64,000 nucleotides of DNA from Periplaneta americana (GCF_040183065.1 NC_091133.1:133462806-133526805), one strand, 5' to 3'; numbered from the stretch's first letter, positions 33,549 through 45,463 are shown. Numbers and translations: made by a program. Notes: generated from the letters alone by a model not told the origin.

Positions 33549-34478
33549 ACAAGGGAAGGGTTTCGGCTCGAACAGGAATTTCGTATCCAAAATTTGTTTA
33601 CAGGCCCATCTTTACATCTCTGTAAAGCTCCCAAAAGAATTCGTTTGTGTAATGTGTGGTTTGTCTGTTAGAGCACTGTACAAGTTGAGGGGTGGGGAGA
33701 GCACTGCATAAGTTAAGGGGATGGGACACCTTACTCGTAAGGCTAGTCTAGCCTAGAAACTAGTGCGAGTGGTAAAATGTCTAAACTCATTTAAGAACAT
33801 TTTTCTCCAACGTTCTGTCTCAAAATATTGCAGCTAATCAAAAATGTACACTGTTGTGTGAGTCATTGAATGTGCACAAGGACGCAACCTTAATAAATGA
33901 ATCATTCCAAGGCTAGGACATGGAATGTATGATCATTCCATCTAAAAAAACTAAATATATCCAGCCTCTGAATATCTGTTTCCTTAGACAATACAAAATA
34001 TATGTTCGGAGGATAACAGATTGCATAAGGACTCTTGCTGAGAATCCAGAACTTAACTTGGGAAATCGAGTGTTTATAATGAAAATGCACTCTGTTACTC
34101 ATAACCAGTTGTCTGCTGCAGTATACCGCCCTATGCTTCAGTATTCCTGGCAGTCAGCTGGTTACGTGAATCCTGAACAAGTCTCGGACTTCAAAAATGT
34201 AATTCAGGCGGCATTTGATTTTTCAGCACTGGAGTGTGGTTCAGAAGATTGTTCAGGTGTTGCTTCTGCGTGTTGTGCTTATTGCTCTGCTCCATGCTGT
34301 TTCATGCATTTTATATAGAATCCTCACGTACATTTTTAAAGAAGTGTATTGACCAATACCGACCAAACGGAGAGTTACACAAATGAATGCTTTTACGGTC
34401 TTCATCACCATTGTGAGGTAAGCGTCTGTACAAATTTTTAACCAAAAATTCCTGTTCTAGCCGAAACCCTTTCCTTGT
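33549..34478 (+). mobile_element. 0.93-kb DNA transposon with inverted ends
   Basis: The left end ACAAGGGAAGGGTTTCGGCT pairs with the right end (inverted ACAAGGAAAGGGTTTCGGCT). The inverted similarity continues through GAACAGGAATTT and AAAATTTGT. It encloses the C-terminus of a transposase (33920-34318) but not its catalytic centre, so it is an internally deleted copy. The immediate flanks are TA and AA, and the target duplication is unclear. Confidence 0.65.
33920..34318 (+). pseudogene. DDE-type transposase, C-terminal fragment
   Basis: A frame of 132 codons. Homology-like sequence begins around residue 7 with IIPSKKTKYIQPLN (compare the PP.(T)KY.QPLD region near the last catalytic residue of pogo/Tc1-like DDE transposases; the usual acidic residue is N here). 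It continues KMHSVTHNQLSAAVYRPMLQ and YSWQSAGYVNPEQ, and ends with a Cys-rich tail ECGSEDC, SACCAYC, CCFMHF. The first residues are probably not original protein. The catalytic N-terminal two thirds are absent, so it cannot be active. I recognise the pattern from arthropod transposases but cannot name the superfamily. Confidence 0.65.
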
Positions 34479-34830
34479 AAGTGACTTGTGCCTAAAGTCT
34501 AATGAAATCAGCCCCGTTTGTTTCGGATTCCTTCTTCTACATAATGAATCTACATAATATATTTTAGATCTTCTTCGTGAACCACATAATGGTGCAAGTA
34601 CAGTACATAAGTTACTGGTGTTAACCTGGTAATTGGAATACGAAACGAAACAAGTAGGTCAGTTCCACAAGAGGAAATTCCAAATTTCTGTCATTCAGTT
34701 TCGTAGCTGTTTCAGGTTTCACTCTTGTCTTTTAAAGTTCTTCCTGTAATTTTTCTGGTACGTGATCTCATAATATTGAAGTACATGCATGTAGGATAAA
34801 TTATTTGGGTGTCACATCAACAAGTTAATA

Positions 34831-35922
34831 CAGGGACATCATTTTATTTTTACTTCAATTTTTATTGTACCTGAGTTTTTTAATGTACTTCACTCCCACC
34901 CCTTCTACTAATGAAGTTCAACCGTCCTCCACACAGATCCAAGACCGCATATACAGTCATAGTAGCCTTACGGTTATAGTGAACAGTACGTTCCAAAAAT
35001 ATGTTCACGTTTTCCAGTTACGAAAGAGCTTTCAATATTGAATCATTTTCGCACAAGTAAGTTACTGTCGTCCATTTGCCAACGTCGCATCCCGGTTTCC
35101 CCCACCAGCTTATATTCGCCCCTTTGTAAACACTAGTGGCTGGGCTGTCTTAGCTCTTTTCTGAGAAGATTAATTTCTGTTAGGAATTGGACGTCTACGT
35201 AATATTATGCAACTGTTTAAAATAACTTAAATAAAAGGGTCTCGCTATGTAATTAACTGTCACGTGATTTCCCTCCTTTCTACGACCCTGCGACATAACC
35301 ACTTGGACGGACAGTAGATAGCATGTCTGAATAATTTTATCTTTTCGGATCGGGCAGAAGTGAAGATTGAATTTACAGTACATAAGGTACTATTTTATAG
35401 AGTTGATACAGAATTATTTCAACATGAGTTAGTAGTACGAAGGACGAAACTGGTAATTGGAATTAGGTACAATAGTCTATAGTGCTATAATATGCACATT
35501 AGAACTGAAGCCTGTATCGAAATGAACGGCCATCATTTTCAAAAATGTGTTTAAATGTCCATATCATATTTTTCAATTTAACTTCATTCTCTATACACAG
35601 TATAATAAATATGTCTGCATGGATAGCTCAGTTCGTGAGTAAAAACTCTCACTGTTAATAATGTACTGTATTTTGATTAAACAAAAACCTAATGAAAATT
35701 ATCAAACTCAAAATCGTGATATTTCCTAGTTTACTTAAATGGATGAACTACTTTTCTTCCCTCCTATACCTATTAAAGTGAGTTGTTTGTATATTACGCC
35801 AGTATCATTGAACTCCAGTCGTGGAAGGGGGTAGCAAACGGTGTTTTTTGTTCTCAATTATTGATCCAAATGTATAGCCAGGTTAATATTAGAAATATTA
35901 GTAAAATAAAATGATGTCCCTG
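34831..35922 (-). mobile_element. TA-flanked DNA element, copy B
   Basis: Same ends as copy A (CAGGGACATCATTTTATTTT and its complement), bordered by TA at 34829-34830 and 35923-35924, and inverted relative to copy A. Internal alignment with copy A is continuous, with substitutions and small indels, indicating older, independent insertions. It contains the 260-bp module at 35336-35590. Confidence 0.8.
35336..35590. repeat. 260-bp shared module in element copy B
   Basis: AATTTTATCTTTTCGGATCG through TTTTTCAATTTAACTTCATT; same orientation as the left-arm palindrome copy. Confidence 0.8.
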
Positions 35923-35924
35923 TA

Positions 35925-37015
35925 GAAACAAAATAGTAATTCTCTAGGCCTACTCTCCTTTCGTAGGGGTAACGTTCTGAAAGAGAGAAATCATTCACAC
36001 CAGCTTCTTCCGCTATGAAAATTGGGGTTACTTGAGAACGCTAGCTATAGGAAATACAAAGACGACCGAATATTTTAGATAAATACAGAATCACAGTGGT
36101 TTTTGTCTTTACAACCTGGAATTTGTACATGTGAAACAAGGCGGAATATATAATTTTATACGAGGTTGTTACGATGGTTCGAGTGGTGCAGCTGCATTGC
36201 CTTATTAGGTGGGCAGGAAGGTGCCGTCTGTGGTCTGCGCTCATTGGAAAAAGCGTAACATAATGATACTGTGAAAGATTGACCGCAGAGTGTGAGAGCT
36301 ATCAGGCGGACGTAATGTACACATAACGCTTCTATAAATCGATGAAAATGATAGGTTACCAAGCAACCACAGATCTTTCCCGATATGTATATTTGCTGCA
36401 TGTCTAGTTTGCCTACAACAGTTGTTCCGTAGTCCCCACAGTCCAAAATGCAAATATCGATAGATTATATAAATTTACTGCCGGCTTCAAAACAAATAAA
36501 AAACTAGTGAAAATTACAAGAAGCGTGGAGTATGTAAATGTGTTTCTTATAATGCCATAACGTAAAGTGGGTCTTTTCCAAACAGTTGAGAGTATGTAAA
36601 GGAAGCCTTTTTTAAACTCTGTAAAATAAATAAAAAACAGTTGAAAAGTGAAGTGCGATAAAATAAAATTCATGTTAAATATCACTAGGCCTATAGCACA
36701 TTTTGTAAACTTTTTATTAAACAACAAATTATGCATGGAATTCATTTCATTTGGTACTGGTGTTTATCGCCTACACTGTCATCATTTACTTGGAGAATTT
36801 AGTGAAGAAATGTTTTTTAGAAAATGGGAAGTAGAACGAGAACGATTTGCATAAGATTTGTCGACTTCATAAAGTTGTTAGCAGAAGAGATAAGATAATA
36901 ACTGCCTCCCACTGGAGGTAGCCCAGAAGGACTCAGTATACTCTCCTAGACGAATTTTATATTATTAAATGTTTACATAAATTTTGTAGAAAGAAAATTA
37001 AAATAAACATATATG
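35925..37015. other. Stretch without a recognised gene
   Basis: Several overlapping short frames on both strands, none with a known domain; no repeat family recognised. Confidence 0.45.
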
Positions 37016-37017
37016 AA

Positions 37018-37325
37018 TTATAAAGTGAAGAAAAAAAATTGAACAGAGTGAATATGATGACTCAGAATTTGGCAATAGCGTTTCAAAACTGAAGTTATGA
37101 TGTCAGCAGTAAGTGTCTCTGGTAGTTCAAAAGTCTTCCTGAAGCTTTCAAAGAACTTGGGAATCACACCACGAGCTCCAATAAGAAGACCAATCACCTC
37201 AATGTCTTCAAGCTGGTATTTTGCTTTGAAGTAATCAATGTTGATCTTTTCTTTATTGACATCCTCCGGCTGGCTACTCCCCATTTCAATCCTTATGGTA
37301 GGATCAATTAGACTACATATCTTTG
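37018..37325 (-). pseudogene. Non-LTR retrotransposon ORF, C-terminal domain
   Basis: The minus-strand frame reads DPTIRIEMGSSQPEDVNKEK, then LEDIEVIGLLIGARGVIPKF and LPETLTADIITSVLKR, to a stop at about 37018. This block (DPTIR.E, IEVIGL..GARG.IPKF, then a helix ending in LS.H or LRNH) is the conserved C-terminal end of certain LINE proteins. Upstream coding is lost at 37325, where a different LINE begins on the other strand. Same family as 7739-7925. Confidence 0.75.
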
Positions 37326-37329
37326 CTAA

Positions 37330-37960
37330 TGGAGCTAAATGACAGTTGTGTGCAGTATGGAATGAAGGTAAATGGAAACAAGACGAAGACCATGGTTATC
37401 GGAAGAAAAATAAAAAATAAAGAAGGTAAAAGTACGAATTCTAAATAAGGCAGTAGACCAAGTGAACAGCTTCAAGTACTTTGGGTGTACTATAAGTAGT
37501 AACATGAGCTGCTGCCAGGAAGTCAAAAGGAGCACAGCAATGACAAAGGAAGCTTTTAATAGAAAAAGGAGTATTTTCTGTGAACCTCTGGAAAAAGAAC
37601 TAAGGAGGTATTGAATGGGGAAAAAACATGGACATTATGACGAAGTGAAGAGAAGCATTTGAAATGTGGATATGGAGAAGAATGGAGCGTGTGAAAAGAC
37701 AGACAGAATAAGAAATAAAGCTGTGCTAGAAAGAGTGGATGAAGAAAGAATGATGCTGAAACTAATCAGGAAGAAGAAAAGAAATAGACTGGGTGACTGA
37801 CTAAGGAAGCGACTGCTCACTGAAAGATGCAGTGGAAGTAATAATGAACGGTAGGAAAGTTCGCGGCAAAAGAAAATATCAGATGATAGACAACATTGTG
37901 ATATATGGATCGTATGCAGAGACGAAAAGGAAGGCGAAGATTGGAGAATTAATAATTAAT
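37330..37960 (+). pseudogene. LINE (RTE-like) reverse transcriptase relic
   Basis: In shifting frames the + strand reads YGMKVNGNKTKTMVIGRKIK, VNSFKYFGCTISSNMSCCQE, FEMWIWRRMERVK and GRKVRGKRKYQMIDNIVIYG. These match in order the post-catalytic palm and C-terminus of a common arthropod LINE RT (the K..KT..M, F.YLG and E.W.WRR.ER blocks). There are many stops and a deletion between about 37620 and 37650. Dead copy. Confidence 0.8.
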
Positions 37961-37980
37961 ATTAGAGGAGAAAAATTCGT

Positions 37981-38110
37981 TCCGACACTGGGAATCGAAC
38001 CTGGGTCCTTAGATCAACGAACCAAGCGATTTCACCATTCAGCTACGCCGAAGTTCAATCCACAGCACCGGATCGAACCCCTGTCCTCCAGTTTTTTCCC
38101 TTTTGTACTG
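37981..38110 (-). mobile_element. tRNA-derived SINE relic (family S3)
   Basis: Minus strand 38052-37981: CGGCGTAGCTGAATGGTG (A box TAGCTGAATGG) and AGGTTCGATTCCCAG (B box) with tRNA-like spacing. A second B-box-like GGGGTTCGATCCGG lies 20 bp upstream on the same strand, suggesting a dimeric or rearranged head. Confidence 0.6.
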
Positions 38111-38419
38111 AGGATTTAACAAATCGACAATCTCTGTAAAGTTCCTTTACTTCTCAATAGGTGACGCTATTATTGAGACGGTTAAAATGTGTTGGAGAAA
38201 ATGATGATGTAGATTAAGTATAAATTAGTCTCATAAATGACAGTATCAGTGGTTTCCCGCTAAACCTAATGCTTTTACAATCATTAGAGGATGGTGAAAT
38301 TTTGAATTTTATAATGCGGGTATACTTATGTACTAGTGACGACTCTGACTGTTACCTTCGCCATCTATTCATAGAAGTAATAACTAAAGAAGCCACACTT
38401 ACACGAACGAACTATCGAT

Positions 38420-39931
38420 TACTAGGGATCAGTTATTTTGAACGCCAGTGTAGTCAAGATAGATGTAGCTCGCGTACAACACATTTCGCTTCTTTCGATA
38501 AATTATTGTGGCTCAGGTTAAATGAGAGGAGAAAGTTACAGTCCCTTTCTCTCTTATACCGAATTTTGAAAACCTCTACTCCCTCTTACAGACGTGGACA
38601 AATTATTAACAAAATTGACGATTTTTATGATAATTCTGTTTACAAAATTTGACTTTTCAATTTACACTACAGTTGACAATTTTTCATATTTCTATCATTA
38701 TAGTAGACAGAAAAATGCAAAAATGTCAACTGTAGTTTAAATTGAAGAGCCAATTTTTGTAAGAATATATAATAAAAATCTTTAATTTTGCTAAAAATGT
38801 GTAAATATGCAAAAATGTCAACTGCAGTCTAAATTGAAGAGTCAAATTTTGTCAAAATATAAAATAAAAATCTTCAGTTTTGCTAATTATTTGGAAATAT
38901 CCAAAATGTGAACTGTAGTCCAAATTGAAGAGTCGAATTTGGTAAAAATATACAGTAAAAATCTTCAATTTTACTAATAATTTGTAAATATGCAAAAATA
39001 TCAAATGTAGTCGAAATTGAAGAGTCAAATTTTCTAAAAATATACAATACAAATCTTCAATTTTGCTAATAATTTGGAAGTACGCAAAAATGTCAACTGC
39101 AGTCTGAATTGAAGAATCATATTTTGTAAAAATATATAATAAAAATCTTCAATTTTGCTAATAATCTGTCCACGTCTGTACTTATCTGTCTGATTCCACA
39201 GTCTTTCTCGGTATCATAACTTAAATACTCGGTCACAATATGATAACACGCTAGAAATACCACTGCACACATCATCTCTTTATTCTTCATCTTTCACTGT
39301 TGCTACTTCTCGTCACTGGAATTCTCTGCCGCCTCAAGTCAAGGGCTGCCGAACTTTAATTTCCTTTAAATGTAAATTAGAAAAGTATCTTATGATGAGT
39401 TGCCAGACCTAACGCGTTGCAAATATTTAATGGAATGTGTTCCACTGTATTTATTTTTTTTTCTTATTTTTATTATCTAAATCGTGTTTATTTATTACTT
39501 GACGCCAATATGTATCCCACTGTGTTGTTTTTTTATTATTAATCTTTTTTGTGTACATTTTATGCAATTGTAGGTTTCTGGTTTAATTATGTAAATCCTA
39601 TTTAATTGTAATCTAATACTAATATGTATACTAATGTGTTTATTTTTATTTTTACTGTGTACATTTTTTTATTGAATTATCGGCTTCTGTTTTTATGTGA
39701 TTCGCATTTGATTCTAACAACATTAATATGTATTTCACTATGTTTATTTTTATTTTATGAGGTAAATTTTATGTAACTACCACTTTTGATCTCATTACGT
39801 ACCTAAATTGTATCAGTATGTAATTACTTAATTCCAATCCAGTTTTATGTTCAACTGTGTAAGCAAGTTTTAATCCTGGTTGAGTGTAAGAGAAGGCCTT
39901 ACGGCCTTAACTCTGCCAGGTTAAATAAAGC

Positions 39932-39985
<54 letters not shown>
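38420..39985 (+). pseudogene. Hairpin-tail LINE (family 2), copy 1, split by a MITE
   Basis: Coding from FERQCSQDRCSSRTTHF through LLWLRLNERRKLQSLSLLYR to TSTPSY (38420-38588) is cut exactly by the element at 38589-39178. It resumes at 39181 (LSD..., SLYSSSFTVATSRHWNSLPP) to a stop near 39411. A 3' UTR leads to GAGAAGGCCTTACGGCCTTA...CTCTGCCAGGTTAAATAAA and an (ATT)n tail (39932-39985). This is the C-terminus of a Jockey/I-like RT protein. It is 5'-truncated and dead. Confidence 0.85.
38589..39178. mobile_element. 590-bp TA-flanked MITE made of 92-bp units
   Basis: Ends CAGACGTGGACA and its complement, bordered by TA at 38587-38588 and 39179-39180. The terminal inverted repeat continues for about 40 bp (ATTATTA.CAAAATTGA.GATTTTTA). 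Inside, five direct units of about 92 bp (from 38715, 38807 and so on), each ending like the right terminus, follow one inverted unit at the left. It therefore consists almost wholly of copies of its own end. No coding sequence. Confidence 0.85.
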
Positions 39986-39986
<1 letters not shown>

Positions 39987-39999
39987 ACTATCAAGCATT

Positions 40000-40440
40000 T
40001 GGGGAGGGAGAGGATTCCACGGCCTACTTTGATATGGAGACAGAGCAGGTCTGATGGCTGTTATAGAGGAACATGTTTGCTCTTGTAATAGACAGTGAAG
40101 AGCTATTGCTACCTGATCAGAGACCATGTTGAGTTGAATATCGGCCTATCCACACCAAAAACCCTATGGCTGAATAAGAAGAAAATGCTGCTAAGTTTTT
40201 TAATACAAAATATACCAAAACACTGTTATTGCCCCTACGGGACAAGGACAATTAGTAACTTATAGACGTGCATTATTATACGAGAAATATGCATATCTTC
40301 GCTTTACACTTAAATGAAAATCCTCATAACATTAAAGATTGTTCAAAGATAAACTCTATATTTAAAAATTTTAATTCGTAATAATATTAAAATTGAGAAA
40401 AGGTTATAGTACAGAATCATAAGCAATATCGATAATGTTT
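40000..40440. other. Stretch without a recognised feature
   Basis: AT-rich, no gene or known repeat beyond the trailing microsatellite of the preceding LINE. Confidence 0.45.
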
Positions 40441-40447
40441 AAATTAA

Positions 40448-41151
40448 GGGCATATTATCAGAAAATGCAGGCTCTAAATTTCTAAAATTTTATAAAGAAA
40501 TGAACTCACAATTGGACAAAAATTACAAAGTACCACAACAAGACTTATTAGAACTTAAATGTCCGATAAAAGTGTAAAGAAGGTTACTAATAATATTTTT
40601 TTTAGAATTCACTTTTTACTTTAAATTAAATTTTCCAAAATTTGAAAATTTTACAAATGAGATAGAATTCTGAAATTTTGTACACTGATTTAACATGCAT
40701 TTATACAAAAAGTAGACTACAATAATGCCTATTTCTTTTAATATAGAAAAATTAGGTCACAGAATTTTACCTAAATTTTAATACATTTATATAAGACAAA
40801 TAAAAAATAACTGTATTAAAATAAACAACTCTACATGCCTGAGAGTAGTCTACTTTTCAGAAACAAGTGTTTATTACATGCAGGAAAAATATTAAAGATG
40901 TCAGAGAGACTAAAACAATGTTATGGTTACCAAATGATGTAACTGCAGTTTTTATTCATACTTTAATAAACCTGGTTTGAAAAACATTATTAGCAACTTT
41001 TTTCATACTTTTATCAGATATTTAAGTTCTAATAAGTCTTGTTGTGGTACCTTGTAATTTTTGTCCAATTGAGAGTTCATTTTCTCATAAAATTTTAGAA
41101 ATTTATAGGCTGCATTTTCTGATATTTGTGGTCGTTTACATACATGTACCC
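40448..41151. mobile_element. TTAA-flanked foldback element (704 bp)
   Basis: TTAA at 40444-40447 is followed by GGGCATATT; the other end reads ACATGTACCC followed by TTAA at 41152-41155. Subterminal inverted repeats of about 150 bp pair 40455-40607 with 40985-41130 (shared ATCAGAAAATGCAG, CAATTGGACAAAAATTACAA and CACAACAAGACTTATTAGAA). A TTAA target with GGG ends would suit a piggyBac- or Kolobok-type non-autonomous element. No coding sequence. Confidence 0.6.
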
Positions 41152-41186
41152 TTAAGAGAATACTATTAACTTATTAGGTCTATTGT

Positions 41187-41192
41187 TATTGC

Positions 41193-41251
<59 letters not shown>
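41187..41251. repeat. (TTA)n microsatellite
   Basis: About 20 uninterrupted TTA units; the Asn-run reading frame across it is an artefact. Confidence 0.95.
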
Positions 41252-41252
<1 letters not shown>

Positions 41253-42015
41253 ACAACACAAATTGCAACATTTTTCTCTTCTCGGTGGAAATTTCTCTCG
41301 GATCTGTCGTACTGCTTTCCCAACAAAATGCTGTTAGGTCGGCACTATAAAACTTCCCGGAACGTATCAAATGGGCTATAAAAAGCATTACCGGTGACGT
41401 AAAATGTGAAAGTACTGCAGTCTGAGGTCACACAAAACGGCCGGCAATTGGAACAGGTTAAAAATTGCTGACCCATCTTATTCAAGAGAGGAGCCGTAAT
41501 ATCAGTCCAGATAGGTTTTCATTATTCCGCGGATAAAATGGCGACTCTATTCTCTCTATATTTATATTGACGCACTGCCACTCGGGATATGGAAGCACTG
41601 TGAAAGAATTTCGTTCGTAAGTTTTTCAGAATCTAGTATATAAATTTCAGGTAGCCTTCGAAAAATATAATTGAACAGTGTGATCCCAACCTTACTGACT
41701 TTATTTGGCCAATTTTATGATTTATACATACTCGTGTGTACAACTTATATAATGATAAAGTTTGAGACCTCTGTCATTCTCTTTTCAGCTTGTTTTCTTC
41801 CAAAACAACGCCAATCCTTGTCTAGAAGTTTGTGTTATTGTGTACAGTCACTTTAAAACTCGCTCAGTTCGTAAAATATCTATTCAATTTACATTATTTT
41901 TTACTAATATTCACTTACATAATTCTTTATATACGTGGAAACAAAACTTACTATGGGATTATGCTGTAAAATGAATAAGTAAATAATTAGGCATGTTTAA
42001 CAAAAACATAAAATA

Positions 42016-42016
<1 letters not shown>
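41252..42016. other. Stretch without a recognised gene
   Basis: Short frames at 41671-41974 show no domain. Nothing else seen. Confidence 0.45.

Positions 42017-42079
<63 letters not shown>
42017..42079. repeat. (ATA)n microsatellite
   Basis: About 20 ATA/AAT units. Confidence 0.95.
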
Positions 42080-42082
<3 letters not shown>

Positions 42083-42129
42083 TAGGGTTTTAGTTATTTA
42101 CGAATTCATTTTACAAGAAAACCCCATTT

Positions 42130-42350
42130 CTGAGCGAATTGGTTTAGACTGTATAATGTTTAAGACTCGCATTAGGGAGGTTCAGGGTTCAAAACCTATG
42201 GCCGACCAATACAACTGGGTTTTTCACAGTTTCCCTCAGTCATAAAGCAAAATGCTGGATTGGAAATTTACATGCAATGATTTACCATCGCCTCAATCAC
42301 CAATATCATGGGCAGTAATCAAAGTCTATGATCAGTTACATAAGCCATCT
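42130..42350 (+). mobile_element. tRNA-like SINE, same family as inside the palindrome
   Basis: GAGCGAATTGGTTTAGACTG is followed by AAGACTCGCATTAGGGAGG and GGGTTCAAAACC (B-box-like), then GGAAATTTACATGCAATGAT, TCAATCACCAATATCATGG and TAATCAAAGTCTATGATCAG. It shares the body with 12360-12545 at clearly lower identity than the two palindrome arms share. Confidence 0.65.
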
Positions 42351-42845
42351 AAAACACACAATAAAAAAGAAAACATGAACTCAAGAATAGTAACAACGGT
42401 CTATTGGCATATCTACAAATTCTAACACGCGATACGACCACAGATGTTAAAGCGTGTATAAATAAACTTAACAAAGTAAAATCATTGCAAATTTAGTTTC
42501 CATGTATATAAGAAATCATAATCTAATGAATATCAGTTAAAAGTAAAATTGTGGCTCAAGGGACTCATTATATAAAGCGATATAATATTTGATTAAATAT
42601 TAATAAAATGCAAATCACTTACCATAGACGCATGATAGTGAACTTATTTTTAACCGGCTACACCAGCCACAAAATTTGGTAAACCTAGTTTTTTAAATAT
42701 AGAAGTTAGTAATTTCAATATAGTGTGTCCTTTATCAGAAGTATGTTGGTACGGTCGTTACACATAAAAGGCATAATTATGAGCAACGAGACATGATTTC
42801 CGCCCTTACTGACTAGAGGTCTCCACAACCGTCATCGTTATGATT

Positions 42846-44012
42846 AGATTACCAACACAACTATGAAATCTGCATCGACATGGGGAACTATTAATAATGG
42901 AATTACTCAAGGATCAATATTAGGTCCCCTACTTTTTCTAGTGTTTATAAATGATTTTGCCCTCCTAATAAAAGATGTAGGTCATCCCATATTATTTGCA
43001 GATGACACAAGTATAGTAATTTCAGCCAATAACTCGAACACATTCCAATCTTCAACAGAGGAAATTCTCTTCAAAATATGTGACTGGTTCTCAGTCAATA
43101 AATTGGTATTAAATTGTAACAAAACTAACATAATTCAATTTAAATCCTGTCCAAATTCAACCTCGCAAATTTCTAGCGCAATAATTAACAATAGATCCCT
43201 ATTAGAAACAACGACAACCAAATTTCTTGGCTTAAGAATCGATAATGTGGTAAATTGGAAAAATCATATTAAAGGAATTACCCCCAAACTGAATTCCGCT
43301 TGTTTTGCTATTAGATCTATGCAAAAGATAGTAAATATCAATACCTTAAAAACAATATACTTTGCATATTTCCACTCGCTAATGAGTTTTGGAATAATAT
43401 TCTGGGGAAATTCCACAGAGAGTAACAGTATATTTCTATTACAGAAAAGAGTAATTAGAATATTAGTAGGTGCCAAATCTAGGGAATCGTGTAGGACTAT
43501 TTAAAAAAACTACAAATAATGCCCATGGTTTGTCAGTATATATTTTCATTAGTAATCTTCCTCGTATGTAATCGTGAAAACTTTGTAACTAATTCAACAG
43601 TTCATAGCATAAATACACGTCAAAAAATGACTTTCATACTCCATCGGCAAGTCTATCGTGCTATCAAAAAGGAGTGCGTTATATGGCAGTAAAAATGTTT
43701 AATAGTCTCCCGATCGATATAAAAAATGAAACTCGAAACATAAAATTATTTAGGGCCAAATTAAAGAAGTACCTAATTTCTCACGCCTTCTATTCTGTAG
43801 ATGAATTCATGACATTCAATAACGCTTCATGAAATTGATACTAAAACTTTGTGTTATATTAGTAGACTATATTGTAAATCTCGTCTGCATATATTTCATC
43901 TAGACTGTGACTATAAATTAACACTTTATAATAGTATTAAGTTTTTTGACTTGTTCCATATTCTACCTGTAAGCAATGTATGAATACCATGGAATGTTAA
44001 TAAATAAAATAC
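42846..44012 (+). pseudogene. Jockey/CR1-like LINE, copy 2, with RT core
   Basis: The longest copy of the family at 8258-9119. A 213-codon frame (42863-43504) holds NNGITQGSILGPLLFLVFIN (motif B), ILFADDTSIVI (the FADD catalytic box), LNCNKTNIIQF, KFLGLRIDNVVNWKNHI and RSMQKIVNINTLKTIYF. It then stops at TAA in CTATTTAAAAAAAC. The thumb-like region continues in another frame and a UTR ends GTTAATAAATAAAATACAAT. It is 5'-truncated (endonuclease and N-terminal RT absent), so immobile. Confidence 0.9.
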
Positions 44013-44019
44013 AATATAA

Positions 44020-45460
44020 TACCAGGCCCTAAAAAAATTGATGACAAGCATAGGGTTAGGGGCACATATTACATTACCAAAGTGAAGAAGGTAAATATTT
44101 ATTTTATAGCCAGGAAATTTACACCAGATTCGCAAGTGATTGTGAAATAGTACTCGAAACTGAGTTTACATCGTGCACTTACATTTGTAGTTCCACGTGT
44201 TAAAGTATCGCAGTGTAGTTGTGCGATCGTGGAGAGCTTCCCTATATCTTCCCGCCACTACAGCACCACCCCATCTATATTTTATTCAATTACAGTATAA
44301 ATATTCCATATTTCATCCCCACTCCCTCCATCCCCTAGCCGCCTTTATTCCCATGATCAAGATGTGTGGTCACTTGGATGAGACCTCCACCCCTGCCACC
44401 CCTCCTCCCAGTGTGATTTATCGCATCTTCCTTCTGGTCGTCCCTGGCGACGCTAGGCTATAGCCTCGGCACGGGGAAAATACGCCCTCACCCCCTTCCA
44501 TGCCACCATCTGTCTCCAGGAAATACCTTACATTCATATTACAAGAGAAATATAGACTGTCCCGAACGTTGACGAAAATTGAAAAGAACCTTGCTTTCAG
44601 TCGCTGCCTTCATCCTCCCGTGACCGACTCTAATAACATATTGCAAGCGTGGCTCACAATGCACAGGTAATTTGAATAGAGGAGCTATTTGGAGAAAGGA
44701 AACTGTGCACAACAGAACGAATATCAAATGGCATGTTTGTGCTGAGGTGGGATTTTTGTTAGGCTATACGACGCCAACAGATATATTTCGGCGTCGCATT
44801 GACGTAAGTTCACCGTCACCACTATCACCATTATCATCATAATCATTATTGTAATACTTATTGATGATTTAGTATGGGTCGTGGTTGTTGACATTGTATG
44901 TACAATACGACGAAGATTTATGAACGTAGGATGGATATATTGGCAACTTCCGAAGGAAGAGGTGATGCATCGACTAGAATAGTTTCTATTACTGAGAATT
45001 TTAGAATGGTTATAAGTAATAGTAGTCAGTTCTGATCGGAATATCGTATTGAAGACGATTAGAATATTTATCAAGAATATTTCCAAATAGAAGCATGAAG
45101 CGTTACTACTTCTTCGAAATTTACAGTGGCATTCTTTCATTGAGTTTGTCTGCTGTAGGATCTATTGTTGCTTGTAAATTTTGCATATTGATCTAATTAT
45201 TACATTATGGAAAAATAGTTGTTAGATATTCTTAACTTAGACATACCTAACTTACAATAGACAAGCTGGCGCGTTAAACCTCCTTTTTCTGGACCTCCTT
45301 TTCATTGAAATTCTGTGGTTTATAGACTTGTCTCTTTTAGAACTACTGTTTTTAGACGTTCTGACCTGAAATCTGTTATAATAATGACTTGTTATTGAAG
45401 ATAAAAGTGTATAAATTGTAACTTATATCAGAATTGTTAGCTAAGAGAAATAACATAATT
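44020..45460. other. Stretch without a recognised gene
   Basis: A GC-richer, pyrimidine-rich patch at 44215-44520 and short frames on both strands. No known domain or repeat family recognised. Confidence 0.45.
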
Positions 45461-45463
45461 ACA

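Noticed and set aside
33920..34318. Single-exon host gene
   Set aside because: The sequence reads as a transposase tail and lies within a pair of matching inverted ends.
39921..41388. Asparagine-run proteins
   Set aside because: They are translations of the (TTA)n microsatellites on the minus strand.
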